DNA of 64,000 nt from Notospermus geniculatus (lineage: Eukaryota > Nemertea > Pilidiophora > Heteronemertea > Lineidae), in contig NMRB01000267.1 of the NCBI GenBank assembly GCA_002633025.1, positions 105,752-169,751 of the forward strand. Reading direction: 5' to 3'. Position numbers and translations under genes: made by a program. Each line of letters opens with the position of its first letter. Position 1 is the first letter of the stretch. The notes beneath the pieces are model-generated. The model was not told the origin of the DNA. It saw nothing but the letters and a program-made list of their open reading frames with translations, and did not search any database. Shown one piece after another: positions 14,365 through 27,267 of this stretch.

Positions 14365-17029
14365 TTGGCGATTTCGTCGGCCTAAATGTCTATTGTGATG
14401 GAGAATTGATAACGAAGAAATGATTCGACTGTTGGTTCCCACCGCGGGGTATAGGCGAGACTACTGAGAGTGTCTTCCGAGTGACAAAGTCAACATAGAC
14501 TTTATCTATGAAGAAATCTCGGTTTGATTCACGGAATTCTGGTTCCTTAAGATAATCGTATTAATACTGAAGCTGCTTTTGTTCAGCATAATTTTTTCTG
14601 TTCTTTTCATTGTCGAACGCGATACCTAATCATAAGGTTGGCGATGATGTCTGAGGTTGGGTGAAAAACGTTTTTTAGGTAAGCGGAATCAATGTCTGTT
14701 TTCCTTTGCATGATGTGAAGGAAAAACAGCCACAACTACCTGTATGAAGTTGATTAATTGGATGTGTTCGTCAAAAATCATGTAACATAACGACATTTTC
14801 TATTCAGGTCTAAGGCAATGTTAACAGTCAGCCAGCAACCAACTAGGCTAATTTGGCTAGATTTGTACAATCCTTGGTTCCCGACCACAAAGCAGTCCCG
14901 GAGCACTGGTCTAATGATGCCTTGTAAATCCGTCCAGAGGTAGGATTGCCACAAAGATAAAATTTCCATAAGAAAGAAAACATACACACTGCTCCTTGGC
15001 TCATCACCGAGACCTACCCTGATGAGAGTTCGAATACATCAAGGTGAATAAAGTTCCCGTAGACTTAGGGATAGTTCTCGATGTCTTGACAGTGATGAAT
15101 AAACCAGAATGCGCATAGGACGTCAGAGGCGGATTAGTTTGCACCGTATATTCCTCATCTCTTTTTTTCATCGTTTTTTCCCATCACTAACTCTCGTCCA
15201 ATTGCGGCAATTGTGTGCAGCAAGTCTCTCTGTCAACATGCTAAGAACTAGGACCGATCGAGGTGTAGGCAAAGGATACTGACAGTGTTAGTTAGCTGCT
15301 TTTTTACCTGCTTGTTTTTGGCATATTGGCGGAATTGATGCAGACGGCGATCGTATGTTGACGTAACAGAGCGCTTGAAATTTTATGGTACAGCAGTCCC
15401 TATAAACGTGGATTCTCGATGAATTATTAGAGGCTGTGCCAAATCGCATCCACCTGCTGAATTCTTGTGAAAAACAAGTCTGTCTTTCTCGTAAATGAAA
15501 TTGTAAGCAGTTTGTCATTTCAATAAATGACAGGAACCTATTGAATCCAACAAATTATGCCTTATTTCCCTCACCTGTACATGAATGTACACTGCTCCAT
15601 GTACACCGTGACTGTTATTAATGGCTATCATTGAGAGAACACTAGTCAAGGTCAGAGTAGTTTAATCTATTATTTGTCATAGGAAGAGGCATATTCCTTA
15701 TCTCTTGCCGCCTCGAAGATGATCCCACAGGGAGTCTGTTCATAATAGATGTCTTAGAGGATGTAAGATTGATATAGGTGTCTTCATGACGGAAAATGTA
15801 ATCATCTCCGTTGGTGACAGTATCATTTCCCAGCTTGTTCGAGTTGCGGTTGAATATCTACCAGTCGGTGTTAAATTGTCATGCTGTGTTCAGTATTGAA
15901 TATCTGATGAAATTTGTCACGCAGAGCGATAGGGAAGTTCGGAATGTCGTGAGAGATCGAAAAAATGCTGGATAAGGAAAAAGCTTACCGTGTACTTCCC
16001 TGATTGCGGTGTACAAAAACAACCAGCTGGTCGTCGAAAAACTTGTAGGTGGTAAATAAGGGTGGTAACTAGAAGCACATCAATCTTGCCCTCCCTGGAA
16101 AAGTGGACAGTTGCTACTTGTTTGGCTAATGGGCTGGCAAAGGAAACAAATCTTTACCACAAATTCAGGCAGATGGTATATCGTCGGCTTTACTAGTGTG
16201 GCCTCTGATAATGGAACAGACGTTCAAAATGGTAATGGTGGTGTTGGATGAAAGAACGGCCCCAAACAGTAAGCAAATGTCTTGTTTGTCCAACAAACTA
16301 TCGTAAAATATCACTTTTCGTGTTGTAATTTCCGGATACTCCAAGTGCAAATGACCACGACTCAACTTCGGAGATTGTCTCGTAAATACCTGTCTTCAGT
16401 GGCTAATGATGGACAGAAAAAGAAAACGCACATAAAAGTATTGACCACGTCAATTGATTTGACGTTAGTTAATGGTTAACGCAGGTGTGGTGAACCACCT
16501 TATTAGCCCCCAGATGCTATCGTATGTCATTTGCAAGAACAGCTTTTCAGAATATCAAACCTACAATCTTGGTTGTTCCGCCGCACCTGGAGCCGGAAGA
16601 TGTAGGGTACAATTGCGGCTTGTATATTCGTAATGTCTTTAGGTTTGCATAAATTGTGATTTCACCTCTTGTACCCTGAAGTATTTTGTTTGTTGTTCTT
16701 ACGCCATTGCAATACTCACGCAAAAAAGACATCAATGCTTTTCTGTACCATTCAGTGATTTGTTTTTCATATCGTAACCAATCACCAAAGCATCAAACTG
16801 TAGCAGATGTATTCTGGTATTGAATAGAATTCGAATCTGCATCGTACAAGTATCAAGAGACATGCAATGATACAATAATGACCCACAAATAATCAACAAT
16901 ACAGCATTGCTATCACGGCATCTTTGCATTTATGATGCAGTACATCAATCAAAACAGGTGGAATGCTGAAATTGACAAGGCTTGGGACATCGTTCAATGT
17001 ATAAAGGTATTTTTGAGTTGACCTACTTT
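14365..17029. other. No gene seen
   Basis: Short unrelated open frames only. Nothing repetitive stands out between the 14-kb palindrome and the 17-kb repeat. Confidence 0.55.
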
Positions 17030-17560
17030 TCAAGGTCGAAGTTAAAAATTTTTACCCTTTGCTAGCACATTTCGTGGCTATTTGACCTAGAGTATTCTAA
17101 CTTGGTGGGATTAGGCATCTAGGTCTCCTGTATGTGTTCAGCAAATTTTGGCCCGATTCTACCTCAAACATGGCCGCCAGACGGCCATCTTGGAAAATGG
17201 CTTCTGGCCCGTATCTCATAAATTACTGAAACTAGAATAGAATGTTTTGATTTTGAAATCGTACGTATCTAGGAACCCTGTATGCGTACCTCGAATTTTG
17301 GCTCTTTCCGACTTCAAATATGGTGATCAGTCGGCCATCTTGAAAACGGGACTTGGCCAATATCTCATGAAGAACAGCATCTAGAATGTTGTAACTTGGT
17401 ATGAATATATGTATGTAGATACCCGCTATATTTTGTCATTTTTTAGCTCTTGCAATTCAAATATGGCCGCCAGGTCGCCATATTAAAAAGGGTCTGTGGT
17501 TCATATCTTATGAACAATACTACAAACAATGTTCTAACCTGGTATGATGTTTCCCTGGAA
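17030..17560 (-). repeat. GGCCGCC-centred dispersed repeat, about 3 short units, inverted relative to the 58-kb array
   Basis: Units of about 130-160 bp each contain a near-palindrome such as GGCCGCCAGACGGCC (about 17172, 17332 and 17465), followed by CATCTTGGAAAATGGCTT and a later AACTTGGT(G/A)(G/T)GAT word. The reverse complement matches the units at 58.4-59.9 kb, including GGGCCAAAATTTGCTGAACA. No protein function is implied. Confidence 0.75.
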
Positions 17561-18797
17561 CATATTGACTTGACAGTTAGTTGTTCGTCCTTCTGTATCA
17601 TTCACCCAGGTGAGCACAATGGTCCATGGACCATTTCATTACTCAATGTAATTTGCTTTAGCGTTAATAAATGTTGAAATTTTGTCAAAATTTGATAGGC
17701 CTAAAACTATCAGTAGTATATCATCATCATCACATAATTATTGTCCGAACAATATTGGTTTATATAATGTATATCGTCATGTCTATATTCTATATCCTAT
17801 TCTACTCTATTCAACATCTGCTCAGCACCAGTTCCACGATATTGACAGAAGCTTAATGAACTCCTCTTGGTCTCCAACCTTTGGATATGTACCAAGATTG
17901 CTTTGTCACGTCGACAGCTGTTTACTTCAATTCAGCTTGGCTATCTTATGATGTATGAAGATGAAAAGACGTGATTGATACTCCATTTCTGGTCGATTTA
18001 AGGAAAATTGTCGAGGTCTTGGTTCAAGCGAAAGCTTTGCTTTTGGAAGTTAACTTCTATAACGGGGAGGGGAGGGCCATTTATGGGTAAGTTGTCGGCG
18101 GATATAGTGAAGTGATTTGGGGCATTTGTTATACTCAGCAGTTTCTTTCTAATAAAGCGCATGCAGATGGCGTAGGAAATTGACTCCACCTCATCACCTG
18201 CCTGACGGTGATGTCCAAAATCGTAAATCGCCAGATATCATTCTGTATCGGTGATCATTGGCTAGAAGACTGCCGACTAGAAGATGGTATCAACTAAAAC
18301 GTCACCCCAAACCATTACAGTTGCCGTTTTATGATGTCTATATGGACAACTTGTGCGAAAGAAGGCTGAAGCATGTTCTATTCCTTCATATTTGTATTCT
18401 TCAACGCACCTGCTGAAACGATGCTATGATATTGCGTCTGCAGGTTCGTTATTAACTGAGTTCTATATTGCCGAAGGGAAACAGAAGGCCAATATCATAC
18501 AGACCAATTTCGGAGATGAAATACATGTAATGCTGTAGGAAGTTTTGTACTCCTACCAACTTGAATTGCTTCGTTTCTGATTGTTGCAACTTAGATTGAT
18601 TGCCGTTGATCTTTGGCTGTTTTTCTCCAAGATATCTCAGGAAACATACTTTATTCATGATGTAAATAAGGTCTTGTTCTTCTGGTGGCCAGTGGGGAAA
18701 CCGTTATTAAACAGATCATGCTTGGATTCTTATCTCACGATCAATACAGCAGTCCGTTTTCGGGAGACAAGTTGGACTTAATAGACATGACTGTGAT

Positions 18798-18916
18798 GGC
18801 CCGTATTTTAGAATGCTCCTCATCGTAAAGGAGTTCCTCAAGGCTGTTGTTCTCATGTTGAGAAAAGTAGCCTTGAGGAACTCCTTTACATTGAGGAGCA
18901 TTCTAAAATACGGGCC
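18798..18916. mobile_element. 119-bp near-perfect hairpin element
   Basis: The arms of about 48 bp start GGCCCGTATTTTAGAATGCT and return as AGCATTCTAAAATACGGGCC around a loop of about 20 bases. The pairing has very few mismatches, so the insertion is probably young. No target duplication is evident. Confidence 0.75.
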
Positions 18917-20899
18917 AACCCGCCGTAGACTTTCTGATTCAACGCCGAATAAACGGGTGTGACAAGAAGACAAGGAGAGACTCGAGATACCGCTGATCTG
19001 TAATATCGACACTGTAGCAACAATAATCATGAACAATACTGAAAATAGGCCCTAACTTCAGTGGTAATCTGCAACATCACCCTTATGTTAGTTCATCCTT
19101 GACTACATCCGAGCTGACCGATGATTAAAGATTCTTGAGGAAGTGTTACTATGGTGTCAAACATGTCAAAGTAAAGCAGCTTCATTTACCTCATGAAATA
19201 CTTACACGGCTCTACAAACAGACCCGCTTGTCTACTCGAGATAAGTGGATGGCGACCACGGCTAATCAAATATTGAAAGGTTCCCCTCTCTTAAAGATTT
19301 TTAGCTTTTACCCAAACCGGCCATATTGCACTTTACTTCCCGGCGTCACGAATTAAAGACAGACAATAATGGCACCCATATTTTCCCTTCTTTTGCAACG
19401 ATAACATCTGGTTAGATCAAGCGACCAAGTGGATAGTTTCCATTGTTCGATTTCTACAAGCCATTCCTTTATCGAACTCTTAGCAGTGTGTAATCTACGT
19501 GTTCTAGCAATTCGTAAAACTACATAAACCACCTGCACGGGTTTAAACAGAGGTAAAGAACAACAAACACGAGTTAATTATGAATTACATGCACATGTAG
19601 GTGCCAAGTTACGTTCGTTTCTCTTTGGTATATGTCTACCAACAGAAAGAAAAAAAGGATTACGATGCGGTTTGTCATTTGATACAACATCATGAATTGC
19701 AAGTAATCTGCTTCTGTGAGAGCAATAAGAGATTTTTATTCCCCTTTTGTTTTCTAAAAAGACACAAGTGTAAGTCTTCTTCATATTGCTCATCCATTGA
19801 TCTTTTTACCATTTGGTCGTTCAGTGCCGTTCTCATTTGGACAAGATTAGACACAAGACAGCACACGTTGCCAAACAAACGACCGGATCCCTTGGAGATT
19901 TCCTTTCTATTCTGTGATAATATGATACTTGGCCATTAGCCCTCCAATATAATGATATTTCGGAAGGGATGTCATATGTTCATATTGTTCTGATCAAGTT
20001 TGTGAGCCTGTGGTATCTGCTTCATGGATGGTGATTTTAATTCACCGGTCTTCTTTCGGTTGATTAAATGACTTCCTTCAATGATGGTTCGGAGCAATTC
20101 TTGACACCATCTATAGATTAACACCGATGAATTGGAAGCCCATCTCCTGACCTTCTAATCAACGGTGAGCGAGATAGCGAGAAGGTGACTTCCCAATTGC
20201 TTTATATTGCCCGAGTCACAGCCAGTGGTACAGCGCATTGACCTTCTGCAATACCATTACGTTGAAGTACATGTGACAGTGGATGTCAATTCATTTGCTC
20301 TCGAGTTGACGTCAAATATCTTAGTACCAGGAACGCCTGTTCTAGCGAAGCCTCAGAGTTACACGTACGGGTAGCCAATACACTTAGGAAACAAAAAATC
20401 TTAAATTGTTGAGTAGAGTTAAAACAGCTACTCAGTATTTTGTAGAGGTGTGGTAGCTTACTCTTGGAGTTCATGACAAGTAAAGTCTTCGGCGATGTTG
20501 CCAATGAAATATGCAATTTATCGTCCATTTTGGGTTCCAAGCTCAACAAAACTCTTTAACAAACATTCTTTAGGAGATTATGACAGTAATGAGCCAAACT
20601 CGTCCATTGTAGACTTCTTTTCTCTAGCTAGAACCGATTTACATTTCAATTCCCTTAAGATTCTTATCACATCCCCATCGAGGCGTTTCTTATAAACATC
20701 TTCAAGTTTGTAATTAGACGAGAAGATTTCTTCAGCTATTCTCTGATTTCTTGCAGTGGCTACACACTTTTCTCTTTCATGGTTTAGTTTTAATTATTTT
20801 ATTTTGAAATAAGGGTTCTTTATGATCCATAGTTGATGGACGTAAACTGTTGTCATCTTTAAAAAATTATTACAAGAAGACAATCTGTTTTGTGGGAGT

Positions 20900-22030
20900 G
20901 AGGCATTCTGAATTTCCATTGGTTGTGGGAATATCGGTGGCCATCGTGATTCAGCCCATGGGATTGGTAATGGAATGATAAACGGGACATTTGGGATACA
21001 TGTAGTTCGTGGAAATTTTGGGTCAAGGCAACATCTCGCGTAAGAAATATTCATTTATTCTAACCAGTGAACGCTTGATGAGTTAATTGTTTTAGCCACC
21101 CTGGGCTTCATCGCAATATTGTCCGGCAACGTCACCTGCAGATTTGTTACTTATACAGCTGAATGGCAACCTGCTGTAAAGGGAATGACTCTCCTACAAA
21201 TGCAAGTCCGATTCAAAATAGCCTCCTCTAATTCAGTTGGAAATGGTTCACTGGGAGGAGTTTGACAATGCCGAATGAAGTAATGGTCACTGATAAGAAC
21301 TACATGTATATGCCCAAGTGAACCAACATTTGCTGCTGGAGTATCTGCGGCCTTAACCGAGATTTATCCCTTGGGATTGGAAATGGATATGATTAACGGG
21401 GTATTCGGGTATAGTTCGGGGAAATACTGGTCGAGGGAGGATCTCAGGGGAGCAGTGAGATGGGTAATCGGTTGGCTTTATTGAAACACTGCTGCATCTT
21501 GAGGTCGAGATAACAAATGACTTCTTCATCATCGTAATTTTCATACAAGAAGTTGATATAAGCAGTACCATTAACCACAAGAAGTTCGGCATTCCTGCTT
21601 GTAAAATTCGGGTTACCAAGCACTTGCAACTTCCCCCGTAATGGTTAGTATGAAAGGAAGTGATCGACACCCATGCGCCACTCTGCCCATCAATGCTGCA
21701 CCCTCCAGTGACTGAGAAGAAACCATGTTTTGTATTGGTAGTAGATAAGAAACTTCATAAACTCTTCTTCTGCTAATGATAACGATTCAATGGACTGGTT
21801 TGGAAGATGATTTATGACACTTAACTTCTTAACGGTTACCATAAAAGAAACTGATTGACACCCATGCACCACTCTGCCAACCAATGCCACATCCTCGTCC
21901 TAATGAGGGGAAAACATTTTTTATACGGTTTGTTGGTAAGTAACTTCTCAAATCCTTCTTCTCAGGGAGTGACACCAATCCAGTGTATAGAAGGATTCCC
22001 AAGGAGAGTTGGACTTGCCACGACGACAAA
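20900..22030. repeat. Locally duplicated, coding-like segments (20.9/21.4 kb and 21.68/21.87 kb)
   Basis: About 90 bp near 20944-21045 resembles 21368-21460. Separately, about 85 bp near 21645-21725 resembles 21838-21925. On the - strand the second pair encodes CGIGWQSGAWVSISFF and CSIDGQSGAWVSITSF, with cattag or cactggag preceding, so the similarity is preserved at protein level. On the + strand the first pair contains MINGTFG and MINGVFG. A further - strand stretch (21447-21629) reads GNPNFTSRNAELLVVNGTAY. No complete gene could be assembled and no family was recognised. Confidence 0.4.
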
Positions 22031-22371
22031 ACGCAGGCATGCTGTGGGGTTTCAGTGATTTATTTCAGTCAGTTCGTGGTAAATCGAATCCCTGACAAGA
22101 CTCCTGTTTGGGGAGTTGATTATTATGAATTTGTAGGAGGACATGCTGTGTCCGTTGAGGTTTAAAAGTAGAATAGAATGACGTAAAGCCAAAGTTGCAT
22201 CGGGTACGACCAAACATTCGTAAGTGAAAAAAACAAATTCGTGGCGTAGGATAAATAATGAATTTGTACTCTTGCTTTCGTTATATCTGTTGAAACCGCG
22301 TGCTGGAGGAATTTTTCGTCAGTTAAAAGGATGACCAAACGCATCATGTCATCTCTTAAAAGCTGCTGACT

Positions 22372-22419
22372 CAGCAATAATGACAAATGCAGTAACAGCA
22401 ATAATGACAAATGCAGTAA
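22372..22419. repeat. 24-bp direct repeat, two units
   Basis: CAGCAATAATGACAAATGCA followed by GTAA occurs twice in tandem without mismatch. Confidence 0.85.
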
Positions 22420-23097
22420 TTTGTCTCCAGTAAAAACGTTTCTCACATTCCTCGGGCACATCCAGCCCAGGCATGCCAGGTCCTCAGCTTGCATGGAACT
22501 GGCTGGATGCGTTTTGAATGACTGAAATCAAAGCAGGTAAATTCATTAAGCTGATTGAAAAATCTCCAGATTTACAAGAAAAAATTTAAAATGGGCACGT
22601 TGTTGTCAAGGGTGATTAAGGTGTAGTGGATGATAGTGAACGAAATCGCTTTAACGACCTTCATCACTGAGAACGTAAAGAATCGTAATCCTTCAGGATT
22701 CTCAGCTCATTAATCTGATTCACATGTCTAATGGGAACATTTCATGCTGTAAATGGCAATCACTGGGGAGCAGTCGTGATCAGTTCTACCGACTGTCGCT
22801 AGGGGTCATTTTCCACGCCATCAATCACGATTATCTATTCCAAAACACTTCTTATTTTTTCGGTTTTATCGTTGTAATGGTGAAGTATGCAGATTTCTGC
22901 CGCGAGATATAGAGGAGCATTATAAAGCAATGCCAGAATCGCTTCGTAGCGAAGGAGCGTTTCTGAAGATTGCTTTCCATTTATGACGCCATATCTACAA
23001 ATTGCGATAAAACAAAATAAATTGACAGTTCAAAGCCATTGCCAATATCAGCCAGATTTGTAATTTCAAGAATCTTCGATTAAAAGAGAATTATAAT

Positions 23098-23347
23098 TCA
23101 TTCGCATAAAAAGATATCAAATTTATCAAGATCAAGAAGATTTAGAAATGAATCATACGCAACATTAAAAACAGCCTGACCTTCATCTCTAGTCATTTCT
23201 TCGACAGCTATAAACATTGCGAGCTGACTCGGTGGCGAGTATTCATTCTCTCGAAATAAGATGAGCTTCACTCCTTCTTCTTGTTCTAAACCAGTATCAG
23301 GAATTTGGTGGTGGATGGGTGGGGGGGGGGGNGTATCAGGGGAATAT
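23098..23347 (-). CDS. Possible terminal exon of the same unknown - strand gene
   Basis: On the - strand the acceptor cttctgttgcag is followed by a Pro codon run, caused by a poly-C tract containing an N at 23332, and then an open frame to a TGA at 23098-23100. It encodes, among others, EEGVKLILFRENEYSPPSQL, AMFIAVEEMTRDEGQAVFNV and LDLDKFDIFLCE. The exon at 23947-24094 ends in phase 1, giving DIPLIP into this exon. The frame across the homopolymer cannot be checked because of the N. No family recognised. Confidence 0.33.
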
Positions 23348-23724
23348 CTGCAACAGAAGATCCAAAGTGAAAAGTGCAATGTACTCCGTTCCCGTGGAGG
23401 GACGCTGAGCAATTTCCTCTGCTCCCAGGCATGCCAGGGAGAAGGTCCAGTAGGTGAAAACATCAACGACATGAGATGACCAGTTAATGGGTAGAATGTA
23501 TTCAATTCCAGAGGGATTTGAGTTCGTGATTCCTGAGTATCCCTGCTATAAGAAGGGTCAGAGAGGATCAGACCTGCCTTGCCACAGAAGGACAGCCACT
23601 TGTTAACAACCTGAGTGGATGCGCAACAGGGCCCTGGCTTGTATGTGCCCCACTGCCGTACGCTTCACTACAAACCAATAATTATGTGGATAGCCAAAAC
23701 GTCTTTCTTGGACGTATTACATTT

Positions 23725-23873
23725 TTGTTTCACAATGTGCTGCCTAGTCCATCGTCGCTGGCACTGGGAAGGCAAGATCCACGTCCTTTGGAGTATGAAA
23801 AGCAAATAAAATCGGAGCTCCTCTATATGGTAGCAGAGCGTAGTTTTTTTCGTTGTGTTCACTTATAGACCAG
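23725..23873 (-). pseudogene. Decayed duplicate of the 24.0-kb exon
   Basis: The - strand reads APILFAFHTPKDVDLAFPVP, matching RILFTLHTPEDVDLTFPVH of the 23947-24094 exon, but then meets an in-frame TAG and lacks the GT donor (CTAG followed by GCAGCA). Nucleotide similarity to the other copy is high over about 120 bp. This is a local tandem exon duplication in which one copy has lost coding ability. Confidence 0.5.
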
Positions 23874-23946
23874 ACTTTGAATTCTCATCACTTCTACGAA
23901 AATGACTGTCCACGACTTATCACATTTTGGTTTGACAGCGTGATAC

Positions 23947-24094
23947 CTAGTGTTTCGCCATGCACTGGGAAGGTAAGATCCACGTCCTCTGGAGTATGAA
24001 GAGTAAATAGAATCCGAACTCTTCTATTTATGTCGTAAATTAATGTCTTTGGTGCTAAGTATTCGTCCTTGGTTGTAACGGATTTCGGTCTATA
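23947..24094 (-). CDS. Possible coding exon, product unknown (- strand)
   Basis: On the - strand a strong acceptor (tttattgcttgttttttcgcag) precedes 148 bp that end at CACTAG|GTATCA, a plausible donor. The frame, in phase 0 at the start and phase 1 at the end, encodes a stretch with YRPKSVTTKDEYLAPK, INRRVRILFTLHTPEDVDL and TFPVHGETL. The composition looks like protein, but I recognise no domain. A decayed second copy lies 220 bp downstream on the same strand. A candidate terminal exon at 23098-23347 could follow. Confidence 0.4.
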
Positions 24095-24341
24095 CTGCGA
24101 AAAAACAAGCAATAAAAATGTCATAATGATGACGAAAAAGCTAAATCACACCATGATGGTGAGGAAAATGTATTGAAGTGTCCATGGGCAGTTGTCGGTT
24201 GGGAACTCATTTATCTGAACTTCGTCAACTCTAACTTTTGAATGATGTTCTATATTCATAAGCCGCAAAACAATGGCTCATCAAAACTTTGACATGCAAT
24301 GGAATAAGTTGCCAAGGACCCATTTGAGACGTTGTTGCTAG

Positions 24342-24809
24342 ATTATGAAGGCAAGTCATAATCGAGATGACGATCGTGATCGTGATGAACCTGACGATGA
24401 TGCCTAGATAACAATAGCCACCCCTGGGGATGTTTACGCCGTGTTGGCAGAGTTTTGTAAGTCACTGATTCCAAACAAACCAAAACTGATACAGGAAATC
24501 CATGTTATTTGAATAGAACATAATAAGCTTCCACCGGAACCTTCCGAACCGGAAGAAGTGGATGTGACGCCTGATTGCCAAGATTTATTGATACACCTCG
24601 ATGTCCCTGATAGAGTAGATCATGTCAACTACTCCTAGGCGACGAAAGTGACTGATTCATCCGCTTGGATAAATTTATCAAGTGGCTTGGTTGCGCTTGC
24701 AGTCATCTTGCGAATGATCACCCATGGCGTTCTCCCTAAAAATGACAACTTCCTATTGAGTACCCTGGAGGAGGATGCATGGTCAGATTGCCGTTTCCGG
24801 AATATCTGA
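24342..24809 (+). pseudogene. Decayed coding-like stretch, product unknown
   Basis: One + frame from 24342 to the TGA at 24807 contains three internal stops (24405, 24510, 24636) in 155 codons. Between them it reads as protein-like sequence: an Asp/Arg-rich segment, DVYAVLAEFCKSLIPNKPKL, EPSEPEEVDVTPDCQDLLIH and ATKVTDSSAWINLSSGLVAL, ending DNFLLSTLEEDAWSD. It may be an old retroelement or exon remnant. The third stop coincides with a CTCCTAG acceptor-like site. No domain recognised. Confidence 0.3.
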
Positions 24810-25419
24810 TAACTCTAATTTCCTGAGGGATATCTCGTCACTAATGCTCGTTTAAGAGAATAGGACTCATCCATTGCTTGTATCGGCGATCTCCAAACTC
24901 AACGGGTAATCGTTTTGTTGTTGCAGTTGCAATTGACAGTAATTGGCGCGTTGATTACTGAATATTGTAAAGCTCATGCTGCACTGGAACATTCTTGTTT
25001 CTCATTGGACAGCGTCTGTCTCTGTGCAATACACTTGTGACGCTATGCTTCATGGGTCTTGACAGCCTCAAGGCCAGGTGTTCTTCCAAGTTGTCAGTAG
25101 AGAGTCCGAGTTTTTTTACCGAGTCCCAGGGAGCAAAGCTGCAAGGACAGACCCCTTGGCATGTTTTTATGAGGCAAACAGCTCCTCCTGTACGAATGGG
25201 TAAGATGACGACCAGTTGGTTTCTCTCCATCTTGCCTCTGTTATGTGTGTTGGTGGCGTAGAAATCGCTGTACTAACCACGTCTGAAAACTGGAAGCAAC
25301 TGACTTGCTTGCGGACTTGCATATTTGAGAACGTTACGTAATGCCCTTGAAATAGTGGTGTATTCAATCCAGTCAAGATCCTGGGAATTGATTTAAGGTC
25401 TTTCGTTGACAAGAATTTG

Positions 25420-27141
25420 CATTATTACATGGAACTAATAATTATACACTTCCTTTCCTTCCCATTACACAATAAAATGTTCTTCATCTTCTCGTTTTAA
25501 TGTTCTTCATCTTCACATTTTTTGTATCTTTCAATAATGTCACCGTTTCTTACTTATTTCATCAGCAGGAAATACACGTCCTTCCACCTAGTTTATGTCC
25601 TCCTCCTCCTACCGTTCAACCTTTAGTATTCAATTTTTCCTCGGATCCCAAGCGGAAATTAATAACAAAGTTTTAATAACGTCCACAGTGATTTAATCTC
25701 CGTCATTGGAGTCTGTCAATCTTTGAAGACAACGGTGAACAAATTACCAGCGCTGTTAAAAAGTTACTTGCTGTTGCTTTGACAAGAAATAACAACAACC
25801 TGATTTATTAACTACGTGGGTTGAAAACAAACGTGTCATATTTTTGGGCAATTTTCGGATAAGTTTCAAGATCGTTATTTTTTCGCTAAAGACAAAGTGC
25901 ATTTCAGTGGTAGTAAGCAAAAAGGAAAACCAAAGGCATTCCAGTGGGCCAAAAATTTCAATAGCATTTTGCATGGAGTTCGAGAAGTCTCACATAAAAG
26001 GACTTCGTAGTACCGGAACTAGAAAATACAACATTTTATCCCTTTTACTTCTACCCTCTGTTGGTGGCAAATTAAATTGAGGTCCAGTATTTCAATATTC
26101 ATGAACATCCAATAGCGAAAAATAAACGTTATCACTATTCTTGCCCCGGAGGAGCTGAAAAAAACGCACACCTTAGTTCATCTGCTGCATTTTGAAGTAA
26201 CTTTTTTGAGATGATGCTTTGATCTTCGATAGTGCACTTTATTATTAAAAATAGTTTTTTTCGAAGGGACTTGGACGACATGCAATATTAATGCTTTTTC
26301 CAATAATTCAGATTGTAGCTTCGGATGATTGCCTGGAGGCAGATCAGAAATTTTTGAAATCTTCTTTTGCTGATCCCTTCCCACACTATTGGCTTCTTCA
26401 TCTTGTGCAAGTAAAGGAGTCTCTTAGTTTCTGTCTCTCTGACGTCTGAGTGGTTTTCTTACTGATATCCACGTATTGCAAGACATTTCGCCAAACTTCC
26501 ACGTTACCCAGTTTGCTCTTTATAAAATATTACCGAAAGTCTCACTTGGTACTCTTCCATTTATTCCTTTTCCTCATACCTTTGGCTTCAGTCCCAAAAT
26601 TGATCTATCCACGGTGCAAAAATGATGCTCAAGGACAAGCTACCGGGATATAAGTCCAGTATTTACATACCTCTGACGTATCTAAGTGGCACTTGAGATG
26701 GTTGCGAGACACCTTCATTTGACCTGTATAATATTGCATCTTATGATGTCATGTGAAAAAAAAATCCTGTCATGTATAACCTTGCTGAAAGCATGACGTG
26801 CAGAAACTGAATGAAATGAGTAGAGATTTCCTATTCGGAGCTGCATCTCCCTGTACACTTCGGTGAATACCAAATGGCTTTTTGGTGAGTCTACATGTAT
26901 GTAAAAGACATTTGCTTCAATACACTAGAGAACACTCAGAACATACAGCTGTAAGGTTTGCTTTCGTCATGACTTTGGAGTGATGCTGCAAACGAAAAAA
27001 AAGAGAATACCTGTAAAGCGAATTTAGGTGTTTTATAGACATTGTAGCGTTTGGTGACAATCTAACAAGGAGGATCCAGAGGCAATACTACTGGAAAAAT
27101 CTCAGCATATGGCTTTTCACTACTGCCATCTCCTTTCGAGT
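25420..27141. other. No supported gene
   Basis: The adjoining stretch 24955-25412 is open on both strands over about 80 codons (the - strand reads CLIKTCQGVCPCSFAPWDSV), but the frames overlap and no splice structure supports either. From 25420 onward nothing coding-like was seen apart from the short direct repeat at 25.48 kb. Confidence 0.5.
25476..25515. repeat. Short direct repeat, two units
   Basis: AATGTTCTTCATCTTC occurs twice, 23 bp apart, separated by TCGTTTT. Confidence 0.8.
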
Positions 27142-27267
27142 CAATGGGTCATATGAATAAAGACTAGCAAATGCTTTTACTTGAATTTTCCAATACAAAT
27201 GCACTAGGCTATGCTGTACAAATCTGAAGGTAAAGCATTTGCTAGTCTTTATTCATATGAGCCATTG
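27142..27267. mobile_element. 126-bp hairpin element, first of an adjacent pair
   Basis: The left arm contains TCATATGAATAAAGACTAGC and AAATGCTTTTAC; the right arm (27230-27267) is the complement. The spacer is about 50 bp. It abuts another member of the same family. Confidence 0.75.
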
